This document shows positions 1 through 8,588 of a stretch of 64,000 nucleotides of DNA, in pieces (within the stretch, counting starts at the first letter, position 1; every line of letters starts with the position of its first letter). The position numbers and the translations under genes were made by a program. The notes below the pieces were generated by a model. It did not search any database. It saw nothing but the letters and a program-made list of their open reading frames with translations, and was not told the origin of the DNA. The stretch is from Ruegeria sp. ANG-S4 (GTDB lineage: Bacteria > Pseudomonadota > Alphaproteobacteria > Rhodobacterales > Rhodobacteraceae), in assembly GCF_000814005.1 (NCBI RefSeq), contig NZ_JWLK01000001.1, positions 1,364,001 to 1,428,000 on the forward strand, given 5' to 3'.

Positions 1-362
1 AACAAGAGTGCGGTGATGATCCGTTTGAAGGGCATCCAGGGCGAGGCAAGCCCAACCGCCGCGACCGTGCCGAGCACCGTTGCCAGAATGGCAGCGGCAA
101 TGCCGATGACAAAACTGTTCCAGATTGCCAGAGTCCACTTCTGGTCGTTCAGAATCTCACTGTACCACCGCAGCGAATAGGCCTCGGGGTCCAGCGCCAG
201 CATACCTTGCGTGAAGGTAAAGAAAGGTTCCGCATTGAAGGAAAGCGGAATGATCACCAGGATCGGCAGGATCAGAAATGCCAAAACCAGAAAGGCCATT
301 GCGCGCAGGGCATAGTGACCTGCGATATGCCAGATGGTGAAGTATTCAGGAAACCCGCGCAT
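1..362 (-). CDS. ABC transporter permease, PotC-like (partial, C-terminus outside window)
   Basis: This is the second inner-membrane permease of a polyamine-type ABC importer. About 120 N-terminal residues are visible; the reading frame stays open to the window edge, so the C-terminal half including the EAA loop is missing. A hydrophobic segment near residues 20-40 is followed by a short periplasmic stretch that includes RWYSEILND, resembling the RWY...L motif of PotC-type permeases, and then a second membrane segment near residues 88-110. It begins 5 bp after the stop of the preceding permease, so the two are almost certainly co-translated. Family assignment is firm; the substrate is not. 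Confidence 0.8.
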   Translation of the reverse strand, partial: MRGFPEYFTIWHIAGHYALRAMAFLVLAFLILPILVIIPLSFNAEPFFTFTQGMLALDPEAYSLRWYSEILNDQKWTLAIWNSFVIGIAAAILATVLGTVAAVGLASPWMPFKRIITALL

Positions 363-367
363 CGACG

Positions 368-1633
368 TTACCCCAGCTTGATGTTTCCGGCACCGACGAA
401 CCGGTCGTACAGCCAGTAAAGCGCAATGATCAGGAACAGAAGAAGCGAACCCAGCGCGGCAGCGAGTTCCCAGTTGTTGGACTGCTGCATGTGGAACGCG
501 ATGATATTCGAGATCATTTGCCCGTCGGTTCCGCCAACCAGAGCAGGGGTGATGTAATACCCGACGGAAATGATGAAGACCAGCAATGCACCCGCGGACA
601 GACCGGGAAGGCTCATGGGCAGGTAAATCCGCAAAAAGGCGGGAATCGGACGGCTGCCCATCGACATTGCAGCCCGCATGTAACTGGGGTCGATTCCGCG
701 CATCACGGAATACAACGGCAGGATCATGAACGGCAAAAGTATATGCGTCATTGCAATGATCGTCGAAAACTGCGTGTACAGCATCTCAAGCGGATCTCGT
801 GTCAGGCCCAACGCGATCAGCGTTGAATTGACGACACCATTGGTTTGCAGCAACGCGATCCAGGCCGTCGTTCGCACCAATAGCGAGGTCCAGAATGGCA
901 GCAGCACAAACACCATCAGAAAGTTGGCGCGCGCCGTGGAGCTGTGCGCCATGTAGAACGCCAGAGGATACCCAAGTATCAGCGTTAAGACCGTGATGAT
1001 CAGCGCCATCCAAAGCGTTTTGCCATAAAGCTTGAGGTAAATTTTCGTATCCCGCTGCTGGATCGTGCCGTCAGGGGCGGTTTCCAGATCAAGTGCGGTC
1101 AGGTAGTAGCTGGACGTGTAGGTCCGGCCAGCCTCTTGCAGGGCCCGCCACACCTGCGGGTTTGCCCATGCTTCGTTGGCCTCGATCAGCAAGTCCACGC
1201 CGGATTGTTGAAGCTCGGCGTCTTCCACACGTCGCAATTTGCGGGCTGTTGACTTCACGACGCTGGAAGTGCCCGGCATGAACCGGTTGATCTCCTCGGC
1301 CAGCCGCCCCGAGGTCCGGTCATTGGCGAGCCTTTTCAGGTCGATGGCAAATTGCGTTAGCGCTGCGTCAGAGGGGCGGTCTACGCCGTCCCATTCTTTC
1401 AACGTGTCCAATGAGGCGGGAACAAGTTCCGCCACCGTGGGGTTGTAGGCGCTCCGAAACAACATCGTGGCAATTGGGGCCACGAAAGCGAAGGTAATGA
1501 AAACCAGCAAGGGGACGACGAACAGAAACGCACGCATTCGACGCGCGCGCACCTCTTTGGCGGCGTTTCTGGCATCTTCCGAAGCGAGACCGCTGTCCCT
1601 TTTTCCCGGATTTGCAGCCATCGTGTCGGCCAT
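368..1633 (-). CDS. ABC transporter permease, PotB-like
   Basis: This is the first inner-membrane permease of the polyamine-type importer, 421 residues. The ATG at 1633 is chosen because AGGAGG lies just upstream; a longer reading would start inside that ribosome site. A membrane helix lies near residues 35-57. It is followed by an unusually long periplasmic insertion of about 140 residues, and then the permease core (from about residue 205) with several helices and an EAA-type loop (SMGSRPIPAFLRIYLP) that contacts the ATPase. PotB proteins are normally about 280-300 residues, so the insertion after helix 1 accounts for the extra length. It sits between the binding-protein gene and the PotC-like gene. 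Confidence 0.85.
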   Translation of the reverse strand: MADTMAANPGKRDSGLASEDARNAAKEVRARRMRAFLFVVPLLVFITFAFVAPIATMLFRSAYNPTVAELVPASLDTLKEWDGVDRPSDAALTQFAIDLKRLANDRTSGRLAEEINRFMPGTSSVVKSTARKLRRVEDAELQQSGVDLLIEANEAWANPQVWRALQEAGRTYTSSYYLTALDLETAPDGTIQQRDTKIYLKLYGKTLWMALIITVLTLILGYPLAFYMAHSSTARANFLMVFVLLPFWTSLLVRTTAWIALLQTNGVVNSTLIALGLTRDPLEMLYTQFSTIIAMTHILLPFMILPLYSVMRGIDPSYMRAAMSMGSRPIPAFLRIYLPMSLPGLSAGALLVFIISVGYYITPALVGGTDGQMISNIIAFHMQQSNNWELAAALGSLLLFLIIALYWLYDRFVGAGNIKLG

Positions 1634-1650
1634 GCGTCCCTCCTGCAAAA

Positions 1651-1674
1651 CCCTGCGCGCGCAAGCGCGCAGGG
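1651..1674 (-). terminator. Intercistronic hairpin between binding protein and permease
   Basis: A perfect 10-bp GC-rich inverted repeat (CCCTGCGCGC / GCGCGCAGGG) with a 4-nt loop lies between the stop of the binding-protein gene and the ribosome site of the next permease. There is no U-tract, so it is more likely an RNA-stabilising or attenuating hairpin than a full terminator. Confidence 0.6.
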
Positions 1675-1688
1675 CAGATCACTTTAGC

Positions 1689-2741
1689 TTACTGCAGCAG
1701 CCACTCGTTGAATTTCTCACCAAGCGATTCACCGTAGTCCGCCCAGAAGATGCCGTCGGCCTTAAGGCCTTTGTCCAGGTGTGCCGTCGGCAGATCCTGC
1801 TTCACATCTTCAGGCAAAAGCGCCTGCGCCGACTTGCGTGTCGGGCCATAAGCCACGTCCTGCATGCCCGACAGCGGCACGGTCATGGTTGCCGATTTGA
1901 TGAAATCCAGTGCGGTATCCATCTTTTCGGTCCCTTCCATGACGGCCCAGACGTCTAGGTCATACACATGGCTGTCCCACACCATCGAGAAAGGCGCGCC
2001 TTCGTCTTTGATCGCGGCAAAGATCCGGCCATTGGCCGATTGCACCATTTGCGCGCCTCCGTCGTTCAGCAGGACAGGGGCTTGCGACCAGCTGTCGTAC
2101 CAGACGATGTCGTCTTTGATCGTCCCCAGCTTGTCGAGCGCCTGTTGCTGCCCTTCATCGGTTGCCAGAACTTCATAGACCTGATCCGCCGGCACGCCGT
2201 CGGCCAGAAGCGCCCATTCCATGTTTACCTGCGGACGTTTGCGCAGACCGCGCTTGCCCGGGAACGCTTCGGTGTCGAAGAAGTCGGCAATCGTTTTGGG
2301 GCCGCCATCCGGATAGGCGTCATTGGAGTGAGCAAAGATGATCGACCATACGATGTTGCCGACGCCGCATTCGTGCAACGCTTCGGGGATGAAGTCTTCG
2401 GCAGCGGGTGTTCCATCGTCACCTGCAGGCAGGATCGAATGGTCAATGGCTGCGACATACCCTTCTGAGCAGGCACGCTCCAGATCGATCACTTCGATGT
2501 CCACAACATCCCATTGGATATTGCCCGACTCGCTCTGCGCCTTCATTTCGGCAACACCGCCGCCGTAATCTTCGAACAGGATGTTTGTCCCCGTCGCTGC
2601 GACGTAGGGATCAATCATGTGCTTTTTCTGAGCCGCGCCATACGCCCCGCCAAAGGATGTAACCGTAAGGTCCTCGGCTGCAGCACCATGCGCGCCAAGC
2701 GCCAGTGCACCAGCCGCCAAAAGTAGTTTGTGATGTTTCAT
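1689..2741 (-). CDS. ABC transporter periplasmic substrate-binding protein, PotD-like
   Basis: This is the periplasmic binding protein of the Pot-like importer, 350 residues. A signal peptide of about 22 residues ends in GAHGAAA before EDLTV. The mature start (VTSFGGAYG) and the fold are typical of the spermidine/putrescine-type extracellular binding family, whose members also bind other cationic or small organic solutes. AAGGAGG precedes the ATG. It lies 42 bp after the ATPase gene and is followed by a strong hairpin and the two permeases, so the operon order is ATPase, binding protein, permease, permease. The ligand cannot be read from the sequence. Confidence 0.88.
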   Translation of the reverse strand: MKHHKLLLAAGALALGAHGAAAEDLTVTSFGGAYGAAQKKHMIDPYVAATGTNILFEDYGGGVAEMKAQSESGNIQWDVVDIEVIDLERACSEGYVAAIDHSILPAGDDGTPAAEDFIPEALHECGVGNIVWSIIFAHSNDAYPDGGPKTIADFFDTEAFPGKRGLRKRPQVNMEWALLADGVPADQVYEVLATDEGQQQALDKLGTIKDDIVWYDSWSQAPVLLNDGGAQMVQSANGRIFAAIKDEGAPFSMVWDSHVYDLDVWAVMEGTEKMDTALDFIKSATMTVPLSGMQDVAYGPTRKSAQALLPEDVKQDLPTAHLDKGLKADGIFWADYGESLGEKFNEWLLQ

Positions 2742-2783
2742 TGCGTCCTCCTTGTTTGCTCGGGAAAAACTTGAGGGGCCCGA

Positions 2784-3905
2784 TTACCCCATGGTTTCTG
2801 GCATCTCGGCTTGATCGGGAAATGCGATACTGTCCGAGATAAGCCATTGCAGCCTACCCGTATCGCCTTCGCTGAATTCCGGCGCGGATAGGTCATTCAA
2901 AACCTTGACGACAATTTCCGACCCATCGGCGAGCCGGAAGTAATACCGAATGAAATCGCCCACATAGATACGGGCGATGAACTTCGCTTCTATTTCATTG
3001 TCGTGGTCATGTGTCGTTGGATGGATAAACAGTTTTTCCGGGCGAATTGAAACGACGCTGTTGGCGCCTTCAACAAGGCCACCTGCCGCCTCGGCCACAA
3101 TGGTTCCTTCCCCGGGGATCGAAACGACGGCACGTCCGCCCTCGATCCGGTCTACCTTGCCTTTGATAAAGTTGTTCTCTCCGATGAACTCCGCCACGAA
3201 GGCGTTGGCGGGCCGTTCGTACAATTCTGCGGGTGGCGCGCATTGCTGCACAATTCCATCGTTGAACACCGCGATCCGGTTCGACATAGACAGCGCTTCG
3301 GTCTGGTCATGTGTCACGTAAATCACGGTGAAGCCGAGCTGCTCGTGCAATCTGGTGATTTCATATTGCATCTGTTCGCGCAGTTTCTTGTCCAACGCGC
3401 CCAAAGGTTCATCCATCAGGATCAGCGTTGGCTCGAATATCATCGCGCGGGCAAGCGCCACGCGCTGTCTTTGCCCCCCTGAAAGCTGCCCTGGGTAACG
3501 ATCGCCAAAGGCATCCAATTCGACCAGCTTTAAATACTCTGCGATCCTGTCGCGCTGGGCGGTTTTGTTCATTCCCCGAACGCTTAGAGGATAGCCCAGG
3601 TTTTCCGCCACCGTCATGTGCGGGAACAACGCGTAGTTTTGGAAAACCATACCGATGTTGCGTTTGTATGGCGCAGTTCGGTTGATTGAATTTCCGCGAA
3701 TCGAGATCGTGCCGGATGTGACGCTTTCAAACCCTGCAAGCATCATCAGAACGGTTGTCTTTCCAGACCCGGACGGCCCGAGAAGCGTTATGAATTCGCC
3801 TTGCTCAACTGCGATGTTGAACCCTTTGACGACCAGATTCTTTTGGTCGTAACTCTTTTTCACATTGTCAAATTCTAGGAAGACACTGTCCTGGGTCTTC
3901 AACAT
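2784..3905 (-). CDS. ABC transporter ATP-binding protein, PotA-like
   Basis: This is the cytoplasmic ATPase driving the importer, 373 residues. Walker A GPSGSGKTT, signature LSGGQRQRVA, Walker B LILMDEPLGALD and the H-loop (VTHDQ) are all intact. The C-terminal part from about residue 250 fits the TOBE-type regulatory domain of PotA/MalK proteins. It is the first gene of the operon, so the promoter should lie in 3906-4103, where a perfect inverted repeat is found at 3975-3994. Confidence 0.9.
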   Translation of the reverse strand: MLKTQDSVFLEFDNVKKSYDQKNLVVKGFNIAVEQGEFITLLGPSGSGKTTVLMMLAGFESVTSGTISIRGNSINRTAPYKRNIGMVFQNYALFPHMTVAENLGYPLSVRGMNKTAQRDRIAEYLKLVELDAFGDRYPGQLSGGQRQRVALARAMIFEPTLILMDEPLGALDKKLREQMQYEITRLHEQLGFTVIYVTHDQTEALSMSNRIAVFNDGIVQQCAPPAELYERPANAFVAEFIGENNFIKGKVDRIEGGRAVVSIPGEGTIVAEAAGGLVEGANSVVSIRPEKLFIHPTTHDHDNEIEAKFIARIYVGDFIRYYFRLADGSEIVVKVLNDLSAPEFSEGDTGRLQWLISDSIAFPDQAEMPETMG

Positions 3906-3974
3906 TCAGCACATCCCCACGCACCCTGATCACCCATCTACGGTCAACGCGCCCGGGCAGCCATATCACTTTGA

Positions 3975-3994
3975 GATCACACTAAACTGTGATC
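3975..3994. promoter_or_regulatory. Perfect inverted repeat upstream of the PotA-like gene
   Basis: GATCACA-CTAAAC-TGTGATC is a perfect 7+7 inverted repeat with a 6-bp spacer. Its near edge is about 70 bp upstream of the start codon of the PotA-like gene, a fitting place for an operator. The arm order is the reverse of the CRP consensus (TGTGA-N6-TCACA), so a GntR-type or other dimeric regulator is a more natural guess. No regulator gene is adjacent. Confidence 0.45.
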
Positions 3995-4002
3995 GACCGA
4001 AC

Positions 4003-4027
4003 CCGCAAGTGAGAGCGTGACTTGCGG
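4003..4027 (-). terminator. Possible hairpin downstream of the MOSC gene
   Basis: An 8-bp perfect inverted repeat (CCGCAAGT / ACTTGCGG) with a 9-nt loop lies about 75 bp after the stop of the MOSC gene. It has no U-tract, so termination is uncertain. Confidence 0.3.
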
Positions 4028-4103
4028 CCCGCAACCGCCAAGAATTTTGTGTCGGTGCCATCCCGGACAGCATCTGAACCGACGGATTGTGGTCTTGGTC
4101 GGC

Positions 4104-4910
4104 TCATTCATCGCCATCTGCATCGGACATTTTCCTATTGAAACGCCCGGATTGCCCAAGCTCGAGCGTTCCGCCGACTGAGACCTCGGCATAGATGCCC
4201 ATGTCCATGTGACCCAGATGCTTTCGCAGGAGATAAGGGATTTTAAGATCCCGCTCTGCGGTTTCGGGGTTAACTTCGGTTGCGGCACATCGCTTCGTGC
4301 GGGAAAGGATGCGCAAGTGAACATCCCCAAAAACCAAGCTCGAACCGACGGCATCGAGTTCCGAAAATGCAGGCAGGCCCTCAATTTCGATGTTCGCCCT
4401 AAAGCGGGCTGGGTGAACTTCGGTGTTCAACATACCACCCAACGCCTCGACAGAGGCCAAATTCAGAACCGAAATCGCGTTCATCATTTTTGGTGAAACC
4501 ACAGAGACATCGGTAAAGCGATGCGGGGCAGAGGAGACGAATTGCGGCAGCGCGGGATCCCGAAGTGAGAGGGTGTCCGACAAAAATTGCGCTGCGTCCA
4601 TCTGCCCTTGCGGCGTGTTCATCAAGAACCGATGGATGCCCTCGTCAGTCGTCACTTCCAGTTCCTGGGAGGCAGGATGAAACCGGGTCCGAAGACCGGC
4701 CAAACCCGCCTCGTTTAGCAAAACGACAAAGCGGTCTTTTGGTAATGGCTCTGGGTTTTGAGGGTCAAAGCCCGAGTTGTACCGAGCGAACCCGTTCAGG
4801 CGGTCTCCGGGGACGCCTTCTCCGACACTCAGCTTCATGCTGTCCATTGGTTCGGCGCTGAGACCCTTGATCGGGTATCTGCTCATCCGGACGATTCGTA
4901 GTTCGCTCAT
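4104..4910 (-). CDS. MOSC domain-containing protein
   Basis: This 268-residue protein combines an N-terminal MOSC beta-barrel segment (YPIKGLSAEPMDSM near residues 12-25, GDRLNGFARY) with a C-terminal MOSC domain. The C-terminal domain carries the RTKRCAATEVNPETAERD motif, whose cysteine is the conserved MOSC residue. Relatives include molybdenum-cofactor sulfurase C-termini and mARC/YcbX-type proteins, which handle sulfur or molybdenum cofactor chemistry. The ATG at 4910 is preferred over an upstream in-frame ATG because family homology begins there (SELRIVRMSRYPIKG). No partner genes are nearby, so its substrate is open. Confidence 0.85.
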   Translation of the reverse strand: MSELRIVRMSRYPIKGLSAEPMDSMKLSVGEGVPGDRLNGFARYNSGFDPQNPEPLPKDRFVVLLNEAGLAGLRTRFHPASQELEVTTDEGIHRFLMNTPQGQMDAAQFLSDTLSLRDPALPQFVSSAPHRFTDVSVVSPKMMNAISVLNLASVEALGGMLNTEVHPARFRANIEIEGLPAFSELDAVGSSLVFGDVHLRILSRTKRCAATEVNPETAERDLKIPYLLRKHLGHMDMGIYAEVSVGGTLELGQSGRFNRKMSDADGDE

Positions 4911-5198
4911 GTTGTTGTCCTTGGTTTGAAATGTCGTGCGGAGTAGGGCAATCCCGCGTCCGATTGGATCTCGGTACACGTTTCCAACCGGCCCTCTGTT
5001 TTGGCGAAGCTAGTACAGAATGAGCACTTTGGACGAGAGTGAATCGTAGCGCCAGAATTATGCGGAGAACACAGGGTGATTTCCTGCAAGTTCTGCGCGA
5101 TGGCACGTCCTTTGCGATCATTTTGTTGAATTATCTCGGCAATAGATCAAATAAAACATTTATTTACGACCATTACTTTAAGCCCCGAGATTGCGAAA

Positions 5199-5214
5199 TG
5201 AGGTACGAACCTCA
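5199..5214. promoter_or_regulatory. Operator-like palindrome copy 1 (LacI-type, central CG)
   Basis: TGAGGTACGAACCTCA has perfect 6-bp arms (TGAGGT / ACCTCA) around a central CG, the usual layout of LacI-family operators. A second copy starts exactly 30 bp downstream. The likely binder is the LacI-type regulator encoded in the same gene set at 12500-13558. Confidence 0.65.
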
Positions 5215-5228
5215 AAATTATCTGGACC

Positions 5229-5244
5229 TGAGGTGCGTACCTCA
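5229..5244. promoter_or_regulatory. Operator-like palindrome copy 2 (LacI-type, central CG)
   Basis: TGAGGTGCGTACCTCA has the same TGAGGT / ACCTCA arms as copy 1, with different bases flanking the central CG. The arms are conserved while the flanking bases vary, as expected for a protein-binding site. It lies 66 bp before the binding-protein start codon. Confidence 0.65.
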
Positions 5245-5309
5245 AATACCATCGGAGATATGCCGCGATTCGCACATCCTCGATTGTCGGCGAAAAAAGG
5301 GAGGAATGG

Positions 5310-6629
5310 ATGACTTACTCAAAACTGGCCTCGGCCAGCGCAATAGTCCTTGCCGCTACTACTCTTTCGACCAAGGCACATGCAGAAGATCTGACACTGT
5401 GTTGGGCGGCATGGGATCCGGCCAATGCACTGGTTGAGCTTTCAAAGGAGTTCGAAGCCGAGTCCGGCCACACGATGAATTTCGAGTTTGTGCCCTGGCC
5501 AAACTTCGCAGACCGGATGCTGAACGAACTGAACTCTGGCGGTAAATTGTGCGACCTTCTGATCGGTGACAGTCAATGGATTGGCGGCGGCGCTGAAAAC
5601 GGGCACTACGTCAAACTGAATGACTTCTTCGATGCTGAGGGTATCAGCATGGACGACTTTGCCCCGGCGACGGTTTACGCATATTCGACATGGCCGAAGG
5701 GCACGCCGAACTACTATGCGCTGCCAGCCATGGGCGATGCGAACGGCTGGTTCTATCGCAAGGACTGGTTCGAAGATCCTGAAATCCAGGCCGCTTACAA
5801 GGAAGCCACCGGGCAGGATTTGCGCGAACCGCAGTCTCAGAAAGAGCTGCTGCAGATCGCGCAGTTTTTCCAGGGTCGCGAGATTGACGGCAAGACCGTC
5901 TATGGCGCTGCGATCTTTACCGAACGTGGTTCGGAAGGCATCACAATGGGCGTGACCGGCGCGCTGTACCCTTGGGGGTTCAAGTATGAGAACACGCCGG
6001 GGTCCTACGACATGGAAGGTGCCGTGAATTCGCCCGAAGCGGTTGAGGCGCTGGAATTCTACAAAGAATTCTACAAAACCGCGACACCACCGGGCTACAC
6101 GAACTCGTACATGGGCGAAAGCCTGGACGCCTTCAAGTCAGGTCAGGTCGCTATGGCGATGAACTGGTTTGCGTTCTTCCCGGGTCTTTATGCTGATCCC
6201 AACACGGGCGGCGACAAGATCGACTTCTTCGTCAACCCGCCACAGAACCAGCCGGGCTCGACACTGGGCGGGCAGGGGATTTCTGTTGTCAGCTACTCCG
6301 ACAAGCAGGATGCCGCGCTTGAATACATCAAGTGGTTTGCAAACCCCGAAGTTCAGGCCAAGTGGTGGGAATTGGGCGGCTACTCGGCGCATAACTCGGT
6401 GCTCGAAGATCCGGGTTTTGTGGACAGCCAGCCCTTTGCAGGCGATTTCCTGGAGGCGATGGCAGGCGTGCAGGATTTCTGGCAGGAGCCCGCGTATGCA
6501 GAACTTCTGCTGGCCATGCAAAAGCGCATTCATGACTACGTCGTCGCCGATCAGGGCACGGCACAAGAGGCGCTTGACCTGCTGATCGAAGACTGGACCG
6601 AAGTCTTCGAAGACGAAGGCAAACTGTAA
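5310..6629 (+). CDS. Sugar/polyol ABC transporter substrate-binding protein (family 1)
   Basis: This 439-residue periplasmic binding protein has a signal peptide ending in THA-type small residues before EDLTLCWAAWDP. It belongs to the large MalE-like family 1 of extracellular sugar-binding proteins; the YALPAMGDANGWFYRKDWF and GQVAMAMNWFAFFPG segments are typical. GGGAGG precedes the ATG. It is the first gene of an operon with two permeases, a small membrane protein and two ATPases, behind twin operator-like palindromes. The linked DhaK-DhaL kinase and isomerase suggest a short ketose or polyol as ligand, which is inference. Confidence 0.9.
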   Translation: MTYSKLASASAIVLAATTLSTKAHAEDLTLCWAAWDPANALVELSKEFEAESGHTMNFEFVPWPNFADRMLNELNSGGKLCDLLIGDSQWIGGGAENGHYVKLNDFFDAEGISMDDFAPATVYAYSTWPKGTPNYYALPAMGDANGWFYRKDWFEDPEIQAAYKEATGQDLREPQSQKELLQIAQFFQGREIDGKTVYGAAIFTERGSEGITMGVTGALYPWGFKYENTPGSYDMEGAVNSPEAVEALEFYKEFYKTATPPGYTNSYMGESLDAFKSGQVAMAMNWFAFFPGLYADPNTGGDKIDFFVNPPQNQPGSTLGGQGISVVSYSDKQDAALEYIKWFANPEVQAKWWELGGYSAHNSVLEDPGFVDSQPFAGDFLEAMAGVQDFWQEPAYAELLLAMQKRIHDYVVADQGTAQEALDLLIEDWTEVFEDEGKL

Positions 6630-6638
6630 GCCGAAATT

Positions 6639-6668
6639 GGTCAGAGCGGGGGCCGCTCCGCTCTGACC
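6639..6668 (+). terminator. Intercistronic hairpin after binding-protein gene
   Basis: Arms GGTCAGAGCGG and CCGCTCTGACC pair perfectly over 11 bp with an 8-nt loop, 9 bp after the binding-protein stop and before the first permease. There is no U-tract. It probably limits read-through or protects the upstream message, giving more binding protein than permease. Confidence 0.6.
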
Positions 6669-6705
6669 GTGTCAACGACCGCAACCCACAAGAACGGACA
6701 GAAAT

Positions 6706-7653
6706 ATGTCTGACAGGACCATAGATCGCGTTGCGCAGGCAACGCCCGTGCGAGTTGCGCGCAAAATTCGGGGCCTATCTGATCGAGCGATCGCCTGGAT
6801 TTTCATATCCCCAACCATCTTTCTGCTGCTGGCGATCAACATCTTTCCATTGATCTGGACCATCCAGCTGAGCTTTACCAACTACAAAGCCAACCGGATC
6901 GGGCGTGAGGTCAAGGATGTCGGGTTCAGGAATTACGAGCGTATCCTGACTGACAGTGACACCTGGCTGAACATGCAAGCCACGGCGCATTTCCTTTTCT
7001 GGACGATCTTCTTTCAGGTTTTGATCGGTTTCACGCTGGCGTGGTTGATCAACAAGAAATTCAAAGGAAATGACCTTTGGACCACGATCATAGTTTTGCC
7101 GATGATGCTGTCGCCGGCTGTCGTCGGGAATTTCTGGAAGTTCCTCTATCAGCCCCAGATCGGTCTGTTTAACTACATCGTGTCCTGGTTCACCGGCAAG
7201 GACCCATCGAGCTTTGAAATGCTGGGATCAGTGACGTTGGCCCCATGGGCGATCGTGATCGTCGATACCTGGATGTGGACTCCTTTCGTGATGCTGATCT
7301 GTTTGGCCGGGCTGCGCAGTATTCCCGACTACATCTATGAGGCCGCCGAGATCGACCGTGCCAGCAAGCTGCGGCAGTTTTTCACGATTACGATCCCAAT
7401 GGTTCTGCCCTTCCTCATGCTGGCGGTGCTGTTCCGGGGGATCGAGAATTTCAAGATGTTCGATCTGGTGGTGCAGCTGACGGGCGGCGGACCGGGGTCT
7501 GTCACGGAACTGACGTCGATCAATCTAAAGCGCGAAGCGTTTGAGAAGTGGCGAACGGGATATGCCTCAGCCTATGCGATCATCCTTTTCGTAACCGTGT
7601 TCGGCCTTGCGTCGATCTACGTCAAAGCCCTGAACAAGGTGAAGCAGAGATGA
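6706..7653 (+). CDS. Sugar/polyol ABC transporter permease (MalF-like)
   Basis: This 315-residue inner-membrane permease has about six helices; the first is near residues 27-50 (SPTIFLLLAINIFPLIW). An EAA-type loop (YEAAEIDRASKLRQFFTITIPM) near residues 210-235 docks on the ATPase. The segment FDLVVQLTGGGPG is typical of MalF/UgpA-like permeases. Its stop overlaps the start of the next permease by 4 bp (ATGA), giving translational coupling. Confidence 0.9.
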   Translation: MSDRTIDRVAQATPVRVARKIRGLSDRAIAWIFISPTIFLLLAINIFPLIWTIQLSFTNYKANRIGREVKDVGFRNYERILTDSDTWLNMQATAHFLFWTIFFQVLIGFTLAWLINKKFKGNDLWTTIIVLPMMLSPAVVGNFWKFLYQPQIGLFNYIVSWFTGKDPSSFEMLGSVTLAPWAIVIVDTWMWTPFVMLICLAGLRSIPDYIYEAAEIDRASKLRQFFTITIPMVLPFLMLAVLFRGIENFKMFDLVVQLTGGGPGSVTELTSINLKREAFEKWRTGYASAYAIILFVTVFGLASIYVKALNKVKQR

Positions 7654-8588
7654 GCAGTTTTTCCGTCACCGAACCGACCCAACGGTCCAAATGGATCGCC
7701 GGTGCTCTGGTCATCTCGTACGCTCTGATCACGATGATCCCATTGGTCTGGATTTTGCTGACAGGCTTCAAGTCGCCTGCAGATGCCATCAGCTACCCGC
7801 CCAAAGTGGTTTTTGACCCAACGCTTGAGGGCTACGTCAACCTCTTCACCACACGCACACGGCAAACGCAGGAGTTTTTGGAGGCGAACCCGCCGCAGAA
7901 CTGGGCGGACGAGATTGTGCGTCAATACGACATGGTGATCGTCGGGCCGTCGAAGTTTGGCGAACGCTTCATGAACTCGGTCATCATCGGGTTTGGATCG
8001 ACGTTTCTAAGTATCTTCCTTGGCACCTTGGCTGCCTATGCGTTCAGCCGGTTCAAGGTGCCGCTGAAGGATGACCTACTGTTCTTCATCCTCAGTACAA
8101 GAATGATGCCCCCGGTTGCGGTGGCTATTCCAATCTTCCTGATGTTCAGAAACCTCGGGTTAAGCGACACGCATTTGGGGATGATATTGCTCTATACGGG
8201 CGTGAATATCTCTCTGGCTGTCTGGCTTTTGAAAGGGTTCATCGACGAAATCCCGCGAGAGTACGAAGAGGCGGCGCTGATTGATGGCTACACACGATTT
8301 CAGGCGTTTTACAAAGTTGTGCTGCCACAGGCTGCCACGGGTATCGCGTCAACCGCGATCTTCTGCCTGATCTTTGCATGGAACGAATATGCATTTGCTG
8401 TGCTTCTGACATCCGCTAATGCGCAGACTGCGCCACCGTTCATTCCAACCATAATCGGAATCGGTGGGCTGGATTGGCCCGCAGTCGCGGCTGGTGCCAC
8501 GATCTTTTTGATCCCGGTCATGATTTTCACCATCCTGATGCGCAAACACCTGCTGCGTGGGATCACCTTTGGAGCCGTACGCAAATGA
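7650..8588 (+). CDS. Sugar/polyol ABC transporter permease (MalG-like)
   Basis: This is the second permease, 312 residues. The ATG at 7650 is chosen because it sits in an ATGA overlap with the preceding stop; the upstream in-frame extension only reads antisense-like sequence of the neighbour. It has an N-terminal helix (residues about 15-37), a periplasmic insertion of roughly 60 residues, and an EAA loop YEEAALIDGYTRFQAFYKVVLP. It ends with LLRGITFGAVRK, the usual C-terminus of MalG-type permeases. It overlaps the following small gene by 4 bp. Confidence 0.9.
   Translation: MSSFSVTEPTQRSKWIAGALVISYALITMIPLVWILLTGFKSPADAISYPPKVVFDPTLEGYVNLFTTRTRQTQEFLEANPPQNWADEIVRQYDMVIVGPSKFGERFMNSVIIGFGSTFLSIFLGTLAAYAFSRFKVPLKDDLLFFILSTRMMPPVAVAIPIFLMFRNLGLSDTHLGMILLYTGVNISLAVWLLKGFIDEIPREYEEAALIDGYTRFQAFYKVVLPQAATGIASTAIFCLIFAWNEYAFAVLLTSANAQTAPPFIPTIIGIGGLDWPAVAAGATIFLIPVMIFTILMRKHLLRGITFGAVRK

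Larger units (their letters stand above)
4911..5309. promoter_or_regulatory. Intergenic control region between divergent MOSC and sugar/polyol ABC operons
   Basis: This 399-bp stretch has no convincing gene. It holds an AT-rich patch at about 5130-5180 (candidate promoter) and two 16-bp palindromes at 5199-5214 and 5229-5244. A strong ribosome site (GGGAGGAATGG) directly precedes the ATG at 5310. The apparent reading frame across 5039-5437 overlaps the binding-protein gene and has no family features. Confidence 0.6.

Noticed and set aside
5039..5437. 132-codon plus-strand frame in the intergenic region before the polyol importer
   Set aside because: It covers both operator palindromes and overlaps the binding-protein gene in another frame; no conserved features.
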